Part shown: positions 1 through 8,361 of the stretch, one piece after another
Position numbering within the stretch: the stretch's first letter is position 1
Layout of the letters: the number at the start of each line of letters is the position of its first letter
Origin: Verrucomicrobiota bacterium JB022
GTDB taxonomy: Bacteria > Verrucomicrobiota > Verrucomicrobiia > Opitutales > Oceanipulchritudinaceae
Direction of reading: 5' to 3'
NCBI GenBank assembly: GCA_030673845.1
Contig: JAUTCQ010000021.1
Location: 210,647 to 274,646 of the forward strand
Length of the DNA stretch: 64,000 bases
Notes under the pieces: generated by a model
What the model was told of the DNA's origin: nothing
The model's database searches: none
What the model saw: only the letters and a program-made list of their open reading frames with translations
Position numbers and translations under genes: made by a program

Positions 1-957
1 CGCCGACAGGGGCTTATTCCCGGCCTTTGGTTCGAGGCCGAGACCTGTGGCGAGCACTCAACTGCCTTCAGCCTCATCGATCACTTGCTCAAACGCGACG
101 GCATCCCTATCACGGCCAAAGGGCGCCGCTTCTGGGATCTGAACGACCCGTGGGTGCGCGATTACCTGAGCGAAAAAATCATTGGTCTGCTCGAACGGGG
201 CAGCTTTGGCTACGTGAAGATCGATTACAACGAGACGATCGGGATTGGCTGCGATGGTGCGGAGTCTCAAGGCGAAGGCTTGCGCCAACACCTGCTGGGC
301 ACGTGGCAACTGTTCGACCAGCTACGTGAGCGTCTACCAGAGTTGGTGATCGAGAACTGCGCCTCGGGCGGCCACCGGCTAGAGCCCTCGATCGTGCGGC
401 GCACGGCCATGTCGTCCTTTTCGGACGCGCACGAAAGCCTGGAGATCCCCATCATCGGAGCGGCGCTGCACCGACTCATTCCACCCCGCCAGTCTCTGAT
501 CTGGGCGGTACTGCGGGCAAACGATTCACGCCGGCGCATCTGCTACAGCCTGGCGGCCGGGTTCCTCGGACGGCTGTGCCTTTCTGGCGACATCGACCAG
601 CTTTCCGACGAGCAGGGGCAGCTGCTACGGCATGGACTTGATCTCTACACTCAGGTGACTCCCGTCATCAAGAGTGGCCGCTCGCAACTGGTGTCACAGC
701 ATGGGCTCTCGTGGCGCTATCCCAAGGGCTGGCAGGCGGTGCTGCGCGAAAGCGACGGTCAGCTCTTGGTTGTCGTGCATACATTCGCTGCCGCGCCGGA
801 CGAAATCCGCCTCCCGCTGCCTGGCGACCGTCCCTGGCGCGTCGTGGGCGAGTTGACGGATGCCGGCGCCGCCAGCGTGGAACAGGCTGGAAGAGTGCTC
901 CATTGCCCCGCTGCGGCCGATTTCTCCGGCCGCGTGGTGTGGTTGAAAGCGGGGTGA
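1..957 (+). CDS. Alpha-galactosidase-like glycoside hydrolase (GH36/clan GH-D), 3' part
   Basis: The reading frame is open from base 1, so the 5' part lies outside the window. The visible 318 residues hold the second half of the GH36 (beta/alpha)8 barrel and the C-terminal beta-sandwich. 'GLIPGLWFEAE' near the start is a typical barrel strand. 'YVKIDYNE' (Asp codon 223-225) is the expected nucleophile segment, 'ENCASGGHR' follows, and the Asp of 'SDAHE' (codon 424-426) is at the usual acid/base position. The family removes terminal alpha-linked galactose, or related sugars, from oligosaccharides. No signal peptide can be judged. It stops just before an insertion-sequence remnant on the other strand, so its operon context to the right is lost. 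The family call is strong; the exact substrate is unknown. Confidence 0.9.
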   Translation, partial: RRQGLIPGLWFEAETCGEHSTAFSLIDHLLKRDGIPITAKGRRFWDLNDPWVRDYLSEKIIGLLERGSFGYVKIDYNETIGIGCDGAESQGEGLRQHLLGTWQLFDQLRERLPELVIENCASGGHRLEPSIVRRTAMSSFSDAHESLEIPIIGAALHRLIPPRQSLIWAVLRANDSRRRICYSLAAGFLGRLCLSGDIDQLSDEQGQLLRHGLDLYTQVTPVIKSGRSQLVSQHGLSWRYPKGWQAVLRESDGQLLVVVHTFAAAPDEIRLPLPGDRPWRVVGELTDAGAASVEQAGRVLHCPAAADFSGRVVWLKAG

Positions 958-999
958 GCGGTCTCAAGCCCACCGGTTGGTGAGCTCGTGAGCGCTCGC

Positions 1000-1610
1000 T
1001 GATCTTCGGCTTTTGAGCAGCAACCGTGGTATTTCGGGGGAGTCCCATCTTTGGTCTAAAGGAAGAAGCATTCAGAGCCTCGGTAGACGTATGCCATACG
1101 TTTGATAACCTTGCTCTTGTTGTTGATATCTTCGGGGACCCTGGTATCGGCGGATTTTGAGATGGCCGACGGCGTCTTTGAGCAGCGTGGTCTCGGCCCC
1201 ACTGGCGCTCGCGAGCCGACATGAAAGAGGAAGACGTTGGCGGTCTGCCACCACCATATACTTCGTTGCCCCGTTTGGCCTTGCCGATTCCGTCGCCCCC
1301 TGTTTTCGCCGCAAAGAAGCTTGCATCCACGAACGCCTGTTCACAGTCCACCAGCCCATTGCGTATCCCGCAGAAAGGCTTCCCGGACCGTCTCCCAACC
1401 TCCAGTTCCTCCCAATCACGCAATCGACGCTAGCCTGTCGAGGCGATGAGATACTCTCGGGGTAGATCGCGCCAACGCGCTCCAGCGTTCAAGCCACATA
1501 AGATGCCTTCCAGTACCTCTCGGTCGACGAAGCGCGGCCTCCCCGTCTTCGCCCGGGCAACACCTACCCCGTATCTTATCCCATTGATCTTCAGTGATAA
1601 ACCGATTACA
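1000..1610 (-). pseudogene. Degenerate IS5-family transposase
   Basis: Read on the minus strand, several frames together spell an IS5-type transposase. 'QWDKI' near 1590 starts the N-terminal domain. 'GRPRFVDREVLEGIL' and 'GARWRDLPREY' follow in a second frame, then a stop. 'FVDASFFAAKTGGDGIGKAK' (about 1290-1350) is the DDE-strand region in a third frame. 'KYMVVADRQRLPL' and 'LASASGAETTLL' continue after another frameshift. The C-terminal catalytic part is not recognisable below about 1000. At least three frame changes and one stop make it non-functional. No terminal inverted repeats were found by eye. It separates the truncated GH36 from the propeller gene and marks an old insertion. Confidence 0.75.
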
Positions 1611-1735
1611 GTGGCTTTCGCCTCACTTAGTTTGAAGATTTACCGAAGAGAACAAGCTCATTCTACGAGTTCCGAAACCCCTTCAAGAATCTATTTTGTT
1701 CGTTCCCATCTAACCTTGTTGCTATTCTTCATTTC

Positions 1736-2635
1736 ATGATACCTACTTGGGCATTCAGTTCGCCGGACATCGCCTTGGGTCAGATTCAGTTCTCTGCTGC
1801 TTCCGACTCAATATCTGCTTGCTTCCAGCGCGGCTCAAACACTCAGGCGGTGCGGCAGTGGGACAGGCAGACAGGACGGCTCATCAGGGAAATCAGCTGG
1901 TCACTCGGCTCAAACAGATCAACCGTCAATGTGCTACGCCCTGCTGTTATTTCTGGTAGCCACTTATGGCGGTTCGAAGACGGGTTCCTGATTTGCCAGT
2001 CAATGAGATCAGTAGATATCACGGTCAGCTTACCCTACCCAGATCTACACGACGTTGCTGCCGCAACTGATGGGACTTTGGTTATTCTTTGTGAGAAAAG
2101 TATCCAGTGGCTGAATTCTGACGGGGCAGTGGCCGCTCGATTCAACGTCGAGTGCAGATACGGTGCTTCGGTTGCTCATGCCACGGCCGATTCAGTATTC
2201 GTATTGGAACCCCGTAGGATATTACGGATTGAAAGAGATGGTTACACTTGCTGGGAGGTCTATGGTATTGTAGATCATGTTGCCATTTCACCTGAAAAGG
2301 TTTTCGTGATATCCGAAGAACCGGGGCTTATATCGAGCTACTGTGCCCGATCTGGGCAACTGCTAAGGCAAGCTCGAAGGAAGCCTTTCAGCGTTACCTC
2401 CGTTGCCACATTTGGAGATCATCCGATTTTTGCAATAACAGTGTCCTGCGAGGGAGGGTCTTCACTCGAGATCCTTCACGCTGAGACACTGACCAAGGTA
2501 TGGAGCTTACAGCTTGAACCTGTAATTCATTCGATGACTTACCTAGAATCGACGCGCCAGCTGGCAATTCTGGCGCGTCGACGGGTTCAGCTCTATGACC
2601 TTGACGAGCGGATAATGCTCACCTTACGCTGCTGA
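1736..2635 (+). CDS. Beta-propeller-like protein of unknown function
   Basis: A 299-residue protein with no recognised catalytic motif. Its repeated pattern of short beta strands with hydrophobic-Trp/Tyr-Asp ends, such as 'VRQWDRQTGRL', 'IQWLNSDGAV' and 'VQLYDLDERIM', is that of WD40/PQQ-like propellers, probably six or seven blades. No signal peptide or membrane segment is visible, so it is probably cytoplasmic. The last codons overlap by 12 bp, tail to tail, with a small excisionase-like gene on the other strand. Base composition is lower in GC than the flanking sugar genes, and the gene sits next to an IS remnant, which suggests acquired DNA. Function not assigned. Confidence 0.6.
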   Translation: MIPTWAFSSPDIALGQIQFSAASDSISACFQRGSNTQAVRQWDRQTGRLIREISWSLGSNRSTVNVLRPAVISGSHLWRFEDGFLICQSMRSVDITVSLPYPDLHDVAAATDGTLVILCEKSIQWLNSDGAVAARFNVECRYGASVAHATADSVFVLEPRRILRIERDGYTCWEVYGIVDHVAISPEKVFVISEEPGLISSYCARSGQLLRQARRKPFSVTSVATFGDHPIFAITVSCEGGSSLEILHAETLTKVWSLQLEPVIHSMTYLESTRQLAILARRRVQLYDLDERIMLTLRC

Positions 2636-2809
2636 TTGGCGCTCTGGCCACTGGGCCGGCCATCCCTCACGCGCCACCCGCTCCATCACCCACCGGGGAA
2701 CGCGGACGCTACGCCCTAGCATCACTCGTAGGCCCTCGTGACAGGTTACGTGACGGTCAATCGACTTTTTGCTCGTGACTACATATTCAGCAGCCTCCTT
2801 GCGTGTCAT
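2624..2809 (-). CDS. Small helix-turn-helix (excisionase/AlpA-like) protein
   Basis: The start at 2809 gives 61 residues beginning 'MTRKEAAEYVVTSKKS', the pattern of MerR/AlpA/Xis winged-helix proteins in which 'TRKEAAEYL' opens the DNA-recognition unit. 'RVPRWVMERV' near the C-terminus fits the wing and final helix. A longer reading from 2953 adds 48 residues with no similarity and is unlikely. Such proteins direct excision of, or gene expression in, integrated elements. No integrase is visible beside it. Together with the IS remnant and the defence genes that follow, it suggests the edge of an integrated element. The fold call is moderate and the role is inference. Confidence 0.6.
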   Translation of the reverse strand: MTRKEAAEYVVTSKKSIDRHVTCHEGLRVMLGRSVRVPRWVMERVAREGWPAQWPERQSAA

Positions 2810-3031
2810 AAGGGCCTCGTTAGAGGCAGGTTGATGTAGTGATTCTTTTGCGTGTATGCTCTTTTTCACACTACAGCTTAATATAAACAGGGTCCGCGCC
2901 GAAAGAGTTGGAGCAGGAAATCTTGGTAAATATTTCGTAAAATACTGCCACACCTTTACCCTGCGAAAACAGCTGGAAGAGCAGAACTGGCTCCGCCCTT
3001 CCGGCGTCCATGCTAAAACAGCCCACCTAAA
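2810..3031. other. Intergenic region, no gene seen
   Basis: AT-richer spacer upstream of the excisionase-like gene and downstream of the 3032-3463 gene. It must carry the promoter of the excisionase-like gene, but no clear -35/-10 pair, hairpin or attachment site can be picked by eye. Confidence 0.4.
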
Positions 3032-3463
3032 TTAATCGCATTGCATCATCTGCGGGTCCAGGCCGAGAGAATGACAGGATGCCTCCCATGCTCGGCGCAC
3101 TACAGGGTGGAGCCAACTTGGTTTCCAGTGGTATCCGGCTAGCAGAGGCCGCTCGAGCGCCTTGGATATTTCCAGCGGTGTCCTGCCTCTGCACACACTT
3201 CGTAACTCTTCATCACTCCTTTCGGAGTCGTTGTTGACGAAATAAATGCCGCAGACGGGGAACTCCGTCATTGGCTCCGATAGGCGCTTGACCATCAGGT
3301 CATCGCCAAGATGCCGGCTTTGCGTTAGCAGCTCCATCGCTTCTTCTTGGGACAGCAGGCCTGCTGCTAGCAGGTGCCATTGGGTGTAACCTGGGCCAGG
3401 ATTCGGCAAAGACATCTCGAATGACGTAGTCCATGTTTTCTTAAGGTTCATATCTGTTTCCAT
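3032..3463 (-). CDS. Hypothetical protein
   Basis: A 143-residue soluble protein, not recognised. The start at 3463 is ATG; a second ATG at 3451, preceded by 'GGAAACAG', is also possible. It is rich in Trp, Glu and Leu, with a run 'WHLLAAGLLSQEEAMELL' that looks helical, and it has no signal peptide. It lies 36 bp downstream of the 362-residue unknown gene on the same strand, so the two are probably co-transcribed. No known partner is recognised. Because the pair stands between an excisionase-like gene and a SIR2-HerA defence pair, it is probably accessory DNA. Confidence 0.55.
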   Translation of the reverse strand: METDMNLKKTWTTSFEMSLPNPGPGYTQWHLLAAGLLSQEEAMELLTQSRHLGDDLMVKRLSEPMTEFPVCGIYFVNNDSERSDEELRSVCRGRTPLEISKALERPLLAGYHWKPSWLHPVVRRAWEASCHSLGLDPQMMQCD

Positions 3464-3499
3464 CCTTCGGTGGCGTGGGCGAGTTGCATGAACAAAGTA

Positions 3500-4588
3500 T
3501 CAGCATGGCTCTTGCTCCTTGAAATAGCGCATCAGGTCGTCGATTACTGCAGAGTACGGAGCGGGATGATGACCAAGAATTCCAGTGGGCAGATACTTCC
3601 CGTTGATTCGCTCGGCGACAAAACCCAAGGGCACGTCATCTCGCCAATAGATCACACAAGCCCCGGTGCCACACAGATTCCGGTAGCCGAAGACGCCGCC
3701 GTCCTCGAGCAAGAGGGCCAGCTTGCGCAGCTGTTCATCAGTCTCTACACGCCGATACTGAGGTGGAGGCGGCGGCCCAAAGCACCAGCCCTTATTCTTG
3801 TAGATTAGAGCTGACTCCAGCCGCTGTATCCCCACACGCAACTCAATTGCAGACGGCCACTCAAGCAGGCGCCTACCCAACATCAAGGTGAGCTCACCAT
3901 AGCGGCGCGCCAGTTCGTGCACCGGCAGGGCGGAGGCTGCCGCGACTCTGAGCACTGCGGGGGATAGGATCTCAGGGCGCAGTTCAAGACAGCGAATGAC
4001 TCCTGGGCTGATGGGACCTTTATGCTGAGCCAACGTTCGGCATACGTGCATGTGGCTTAAGGACCGATAGAAGATATTGAGGTCTTCATAGGTGACGCCT
4101 TCTATCTCGACCCGCTTCAGCATGCGGACGAGAAATGGCGCGCCATAGTCCTCACAATCCGATCGCACCAGGCGCAGCCAGCGCGCCAGCGATGGAAAGT
4201 CATCATTCAGGTGCGAGATCAGCGTCAGAAGGTCCATCGGGTGCTCCCTCCAATAAATACCCAAATGAACCGCCAGTAACGGGCAGGTCCTCAAGATCTT
4301 CATCATAGCGGCGCGGTTGGCCCGCGCGAGCTGCAGGGCCTCGTAAGTGCACCCCGGCAGCGTTCGGACCAGCGACAGCAGTTCGGCCGGAATTGTCTGC
4401 ACGATGGGAGTCAGCGGGTGGTCAGCAGGCAGCCGGTCATGCAGCATCGCCTGCCAATGATACGGGTCGATGCCATGAGCTCTGATTTCAGCCCCCTGGA
4501 CTTCGAAAAACGGCCACGGGTAGTAGCGCTCGGTTAAGCCCTCAGTCGTGAGGGTGATGGGTTCTGGAAGATTTTTGATGTTGGTCAT
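3500..4588 (-). CDS. Hypothetical protein, mostly helical
   Basis: Starting at 4588 ('MTNIKNLPEPITL') this gives 362 residues; 29 further upstream residues are possible but unlike a coding start. The middle is made of Leu/Ala-rich helices. The C-terminal 90 residues have a mixed pattern: 'YRRVETDEQLRKLALLL', a 'GTGACVIYW' strand, then 'ILGHHPAPYSAVIDDL'. This order is loosely reminiscent of PcfJ-like proteins of mobile elements, but the key motif is not convincing, so no family is claimed. The gene precedes the 143-residue unknown on the same strand. A broken second copy of its central part lies about 200 bp upstream (4782-4867), so the locus has undergone duplication. Confidence 0.6.
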   Translation of the reverse strand: MTNIKNLPEPITLTTEGLTERYYPWPFFEVQGAEIRAHGIDPYHWQAMLHDRLPADHPLTPIVQTIPAELLSLVRTLPGCTYEALQLARANRAAMMKILRTCPLLAVHLGIYWREHPMDLLTLISHLNDDFPSLARWLRLVRSDCEDYGAPFLVRMLKRVEIEGVTYEDLNIFYRSLSHMHVCRTLAQHKGPISPGVIRCLELRPEILSPAVLRVAAASALPVHELARRYGELTLMLGRRLLEWPSAIELRVGIQRLESALIYKNKGWCFGPPPPPQYRRVETDEQLRKLALLLEDGGVFGYRNLCGTGACVIYWRDDVPLGFVAERINGKYLPTGILGHHPAPYSAVIDDLMRYFKEQEPC

Positions 4589-4781
4589 CAAAAACAAGTT
4601 TTGGCAGGGCGGCCCCTGACTCGCCCCCACCCTGCCTTCAACCTCGGCCTCTCGTGGGCTTAAGTCATGGTACATGAGTCCAAAGGTGGACAGTAGTCCT
4701 CAGGATTTCGTGCTGCCTACCTTTTTAAGACTCTGGCCCTCGCGTCACGTCAAACCCAGTCCGGCGGTTTTTGCCCCGCGC

Positions 4782-4867
4782 TAGTTCGTGCGCCGGCAAA
4801 GCAGAGCTAGCCGCAGACTGGGGCAGTAAGGACGAAAGCATCCCGGGGCACAGTTCGAGACATCAAT
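4782..4867 (-). pseudogene. Relic fragment of a paralogue of the 3500-4588 gene
   Basis: Translated on the minus strand, this stretch reads 'CLELCPGMLSSLLPQ' and then 'SALPAHELARG'. The intact gene at about 3910-4000 reads 'CLELRPEILSPAVLR' and then 'SALPVHELARR'. The DNA aligns base for base with roughly three quarters identity and the same reading frame. No start codon or further homology continues either way. It ends exactly where the SIR2 gene begins on the other strand. This is the remains of a duplicated gene, seen directly in the sequence. Confidence 0.75.
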
Positions 4868-6119
4868 GTATAGACAATCAGCGAGTTTTCGGCCTATAAT
4901 TCCAACGATGTCCGAGGCTAATCCCCTGAACAGTCAACAACCCTTTCTGCGCTTTCGTACGGGCCGCAATGGAGAATGGGTGGAATTGCAGAGTCCCCCA
5001 AGAGACGATAATGAAACCGAACGCCTTACCCAGATTCTCAGCGGGGCACTCACAACGAGGAATCTCTTGGTTCTGACTGGTTCTGGAGCGTCCAGAGCGG
5101 TGGGAGGGCCAGGAATGAGTGACCTATGGAAATCTTGCTCCAGCATCGCAAACCACGCCGAAGTAGTAAAATTGGTAAATCACCCGAGGTCAGAGGGCAG
5201 AGAAGAAGACATTGAGCACCTGCTGAGCCTTTGCCTTTTTCACTCTAGGCTTCATGCTGGGGATGACGCCGATGGCAAGAAAGTGCGTGACTTTCAGGCG
5301 CAGGCGGAGAAGAAAATTTCGAGACTGTGTCGGGAGTTTGCAAGCACTCCTGACACGCTGGCCCCCTACGTTCAGCTTCTCCGAAAGTTGGTTCCCCGCA
5401 GAGGTGACTTTCCTAGAACGAAAATCTTCACAACCAACTATGATCTTTGCTTGGAAAACGCTGCAGAGCAGCTTGGTATGCCTTACTTGGACGGCTTCTC
5501 GTTCGCCTACCCGCGCCGATTTCATGGCCGCTGGCTGGACTATGATTTAGTAAAGCGAGGTAAGGACAAGGCAGGATCCGAGTTTCTCGACGGCGTGTTT
5601 CAACTTCTGAAGCTGCATGGTTCGGTTGACTGGGAGCTTCATGAAGACACCGGTTCCGTGTTGCGAAATCCAGCAACCAAGAGGCCCCACCTCGTATATC
5701 CTCGAGACGAAAAGTTTGCATTATCCTACGAACAGCCGTTCCTAGAGATGATTTCTCGCTACCAGTCATCGCTTCGCGAACCGGATACATGCCTCGTCGT
5801 AGTCGGCTTTGGTTTCAATGACCATCATTTGGTTCAACCAATTAGAACTGCTCTCCTGACGAATCCAAATTCATTCAAGATGGTGATCGCAGACCACGCG
5901 ATTGAGGAGAAGATAGGGGCCAAGGGCTGGGAACCCTGGACAGAGCTTTCAGACTGTCAGCTCGCCGGTGCAGACATCACTTTCGTAGAGGGTTCGTTCG
6001 CAAACTTCACGCAGATTCTGCCGAGCTTCTCAGAGGCAAGGCGTCAGGACGATCTCGTAAACCGCTTGGTTCAGGCGCTTGAATCTGGCCGCCGAATTCC
6101 AGGAGAAAGATCAAACTGA
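4866..6119 (+). CDS. SIR2-family defence NADase (SIR2-HerA system)
   Basis: A 417-residue protein with a SIR2 fold: 'TGSGAS' at residues 71-76 (NAD-binding loop), 'FTTNYDLCLE' at 188-197 and 'LKLHGSVDW' at 248-256, whose His is the usual active-site residue. There is no zinc ribbon, as in the SIR2 domains of phage-defence proteins that degrade NAD rather than deacetylate. The stop is 3 bases before a HerA-type ATPase gene, so the two form one operon. In described SIR2-HerA systems the two proteins assemble into a large complex that depletes NAD on infection; that function is inferred here from the pair. The alternative start at 4908 ('MSEANPLNSQQ') may be the true one, since neither start has a good ribosome-binding site. 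Confidence 0.88.
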   Translation: MYRQSASFRPIIPTMSEANPLNSQQPFLRFRTGRNGEWVELQSPPRDDNETERLTQILSGALTTRNLLVLTGSGASRAVGGPGMSDLWKSCSSIANHAEVVKLVNHPRSEGREEDIEHLLSLCLFHSRLHAGDDADGKKVRDFQAQAEKKISRLCREFASTPDTLAPYVQLLRKLVPRRGDFPRTKIFTTNYDLCLENAAEQLGMPYLDGFSFAYPRRFHGRWLDYDLVKRGKDKAGSEFLDGVFQLLKLHGSVDWELHEDTGSVLRNPATKRPHLVYPRDEKFALSYEQPFLEMISRYQSSLREPDTCLVVVGFGFNDHHLVQPIRTALLTNPNSFKMVIADHAIEEKIGAKGWEPWTELSDCQLAGADITFVEGSFANFTQILPSFSEARRQDDLVNRLVQALESGRRIPGERSN

Positions 6120-6122
6120 GCA

Positions 6123-7877
6123 ATGGACGCGTCGGAACTTCCCAGGACCTTTGATCCAGTTCGACGGGTGGGCTCTGTGACCACCGTTTTTCCGGATGCC
6201 GTTTTAATCAACCTTGATGGTGAAAGCCAGATCGCTGGGAGGATTCTCGATGGAAATTCTTTCGGGGGCGGTGGCGTCGGTGACTTCGTAGTCATTGACT
6301 GCGATTCCTTAGCCGTTTTTGCCCGGGTCATGGAAGTGCGCCTTCCCACAGTCGAACGATTAGACCTTGAGCCGAATCTTGGACGAACTGCAACGCCCCA
6401 CCCCATTGCAAAACTCCATTTACTGGGCGTCCTGGATTTAAACAAAGACAAGATTATCGGCGGAGTGACCCGGCATCCCACGCTTGGAGCGCAGGTTTAC
6501 GGTGCCTCTCCCTCCATCGTCGGACGCTTTGCGGGGGCTATCTCGCAGTCTTTGGGCCAAGATTACGTCGCATGTGTTCACTTGGGCCATGTGAAAGATT
6601 CTGCAGCTACTCAGGTAAGCCTCTCGGCTAAAGGACTATTCTCAAGACACTGCGCCATCCTCGGGACCACGGGAGGGGGCAAAAGCACAACCATTGCCAC
6701 TCTGCTGCACTCTTGCTGCAAGCAGCTCCCGAAGTGCAAGATCATCCTGATTGATCCCACGGGCGAATACGCACGTGCGGCCACAGGTCATAAATCCTGT
6801 TTCCTGGGTACTGGAGAGGCGCCCAACGGGGAGGACAAGGTTCGAATCCCACCCGACAACCTCCGAGAATCCGATTATTTCTCAATTCTGGCACCTTCCA
6901 CAACTCAGCGAATCAAGCTTACTGAGGCGATCCATAGCCTCCGGCTGGTCAAGATACTAAATGGCTCTGAGTATACTGCATATAAGAATAAGCTGACATC
7001 TTTCTTCACACAAGGCGGGTTGGTGAAAAAGAAGAACAAGCCATGCCGTGAGTATTTTAGCGTGGTTTCGCAGGCTGAAATTCGTAAACGTATCGAGGAT
7101 CCGGAATACTCCTTTGAGTTCACCAACCTTGCGGATCAGATCCTTCTTGAATGTGTTAAGGAAAACCCGAGAGACGAAGGCACTACGTGGATAGAAGACC
7201 AACAGTCCCAAGGGTGGTGCCAGCCGTTGGTCGCAAAAATCCGGGCAGTCAAAGCGTCAAACGCCTGGGCTCCGATATTTGGCAGCGCCGAAGGTAATTC
7301 TCTATTTACCGAGTTGGAGAACTTCTTAGCCAGAGAGGACAAGCAGATTCTCAGGATCAACCTCAGCCAGCTGAGCTTCGATTTTGGGCTCCGCGAAATA
7401 ACGGTGAATTTGATCGGGCGCTGGCTGAACGAGCACATCAGAGATTTTAGGCTCAAGGAGAGAGCACCCGTGGTGGTCGTTCTTGATGAGGCCCATAACT
7501 TTCTCAATCAGCACCTTGGGGAGGATGAAGCTCGCTATCGACTCGATGCTTTTGAAAAGCTAGCCAAAGAGGGGCGGAAATACTGGTTGAGTCTTGTTCT
7601 TGCAACCCAGCAGCCTCGCGACATCCCAGCAGGAATTCTCAGCCAAATGGGAACCTTGATCGTTCATCGACTGATCAATGAAGCGGACCGTCGAATGGTA
7701 GAGATGGCATGTGGGCAGATCGACGCCGCTGCTGCCAAGTTCGTACCGAATCTAGCTCCCGGAGAAGCAGCCATTATCGGGGTGGATTTTCCGATCCCGC
7801 TGACTATTCAGGTTGATCTTCCCCCACCGGAAAGAGCCCCCTCTTCGACAAGCCCAGATTTCAACCGGTGGAAATAG
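6123..7877 (+). CDS. HerA-type hexameric ATPase/DNA translocase (SIR2-HerA system)
   Basis: A 584-residue FtsK/HerA ATPase. The first 90 residues form a small beta domain like the HAS barrel. The Walker A motif 'GTTGGGKST' is at residues 181-189 and the Walker B 'VVVLDEAHNFL' near 449-460. A sensor-like 'LVLATQQPRDIP' and an Arg-rich 'LIVHRLINEADRRMV' follow, as in HerA proteins that move DNA. The length is normal for the family. It follows the SIR2 gene after 3 bases and is expected to form the ring on which the SIR2 subunits sit. A hairpin 3 bases after the stop probably ends the operon. Defence use is inferred from the pairing; HerA alone would suggest DNA-end processing with NurA, which is absent here. 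Confidence 0.88.
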   Translation: MDASELPRTFDPVRRVGSVTTVFPDAVLINLDGESQIAGRILDGNSFGGGGVGDFVVIDCDSLAVFARVMEVRLPTVERLDLEPNLGRTATPHPIAKLHLLGVLDLNKDKIIGGVTRHPTLGAQVYGASPSIVGRFAGAISQSLGQDYVACVHLGHVKDSAATQVSLSAKGLFSRHCAILGTTGGGKSTTIATLLHSCCKQLPKCKIILIDPTGEYARAATGHKSCFLGTGEAPNGEDKVRIPPDNLRESDYFSILAPSTTQRIKLTEAIHSLRLVKILNGSEYTAYKNKLTSFFTQGGLVKKKNKPCREYFSVVSQAEIRKRIEDPEYSFEFTNLADQILLECVKENPRDEGTTWIEDQQSQGWCQPLVAKIRAVKASNAWAPIFGSAEGNSLFTELENFLAREDKQILRINLSQLSFDFGLREITVNLIGRWLNEHIRDFRLKERAPVVVVLDEAHNFLNQHLGEDEARYRLDAFEKLAKEGRKYWLSLVLATQQPRDIPAGILSQMGTLIVHRLINEADRRMVEMACGQIDAAAAKFVPNLAPGEAAIIGVDFPIPLTIQVDLPPPERAPSSTSPDFNRWK

Positions 7878-7880
7878 CTA

Positions 7881-7914
7881 CGGGAGCTTCACCCGATCGG
7901 ATATGACGCTCCCG
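7881..7914 (+). terminator. Hairpin after the SIR2-HerA operon
   Basis: 'CGGGAGC' (7881-7887) pairs perfectly with 'GCTCCCG' (7908-7914) across a 20-base loop, starting just past the herA stop. No T-run follows, so it may be a weak or Rho-assisted terminator, or an RNA-stabilising hairpin. Confidence 0.45.
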
Positions 7915-7971
7915 AAGATCGCCGGCTAGCTCCCACCAAGGTCAAAGAGCTGGAGGCCGAAGAGGTGTGAT

Positions 7972-8190
7972 CTACAGTTCGACCCGGTCCACGAGATACA
8001 AGTCATGCTCCGGCTCGGAACAACGGCTGTTCTTGTGCCTCAGGGTTACCCAGATCTTTTGCCGAGACGCGAGCCAATCGAGCGCGTTAGTTATATCGGC
8101 CCAAGATTCGAGGTCTTCGCCCTCACGAAACGCGAACGATGTCTTCCCGTCCTCGATCTCTGAAAGCAGCCGCCTTTGCGATGGACTCAT
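7972..8190 (-). CDS. Small hypothetical protein
   Basis: A 72-residue frame 'MSPSQRRLLSEIEDGK...' ending in '...DLYLVDRVEL'. The composition is protein-like (acidic helix, Trp pairs, then beta strands), and 'ADITNALDWLASRQKIWV' could be a winged-helix recognition segment, but no family is recognised. It is convergent with the SIR2-HerA operon and lies before the prophage segment. It may be a fragment of a larger phage gene. Confidence 0.4.
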   Translation of the reverse strand: MSPSQRRLLSEIEDGKTSFAFREGEDLESWADITNALDWLASRQKIWVTLRHKNSRCSEPEHDLYLVDRVEL

Positions 8191-8361
8191 CTATTCCCGC
8201 TAGCCAGCGGTTAGCGGGTTGTCCAGCCCGAACCAAAGATCCCCACCTAAGGGAGGGGGGCGTAAGGAATCTTTTAGGCCACTTATACGCCCTGCGGGGT
8301 CCATCAGCAGCGCGGCCTTTCCGTGTGACTTCCAAATTTTCCCACTTTACACGAATTTGCG

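Noticed and set aside
1446..1739. 97-codon plus-strand frame
   Set aside because: Antisense to the IS5-type transposase remnant and runs into the AT-rich spacer before the propeller gene.
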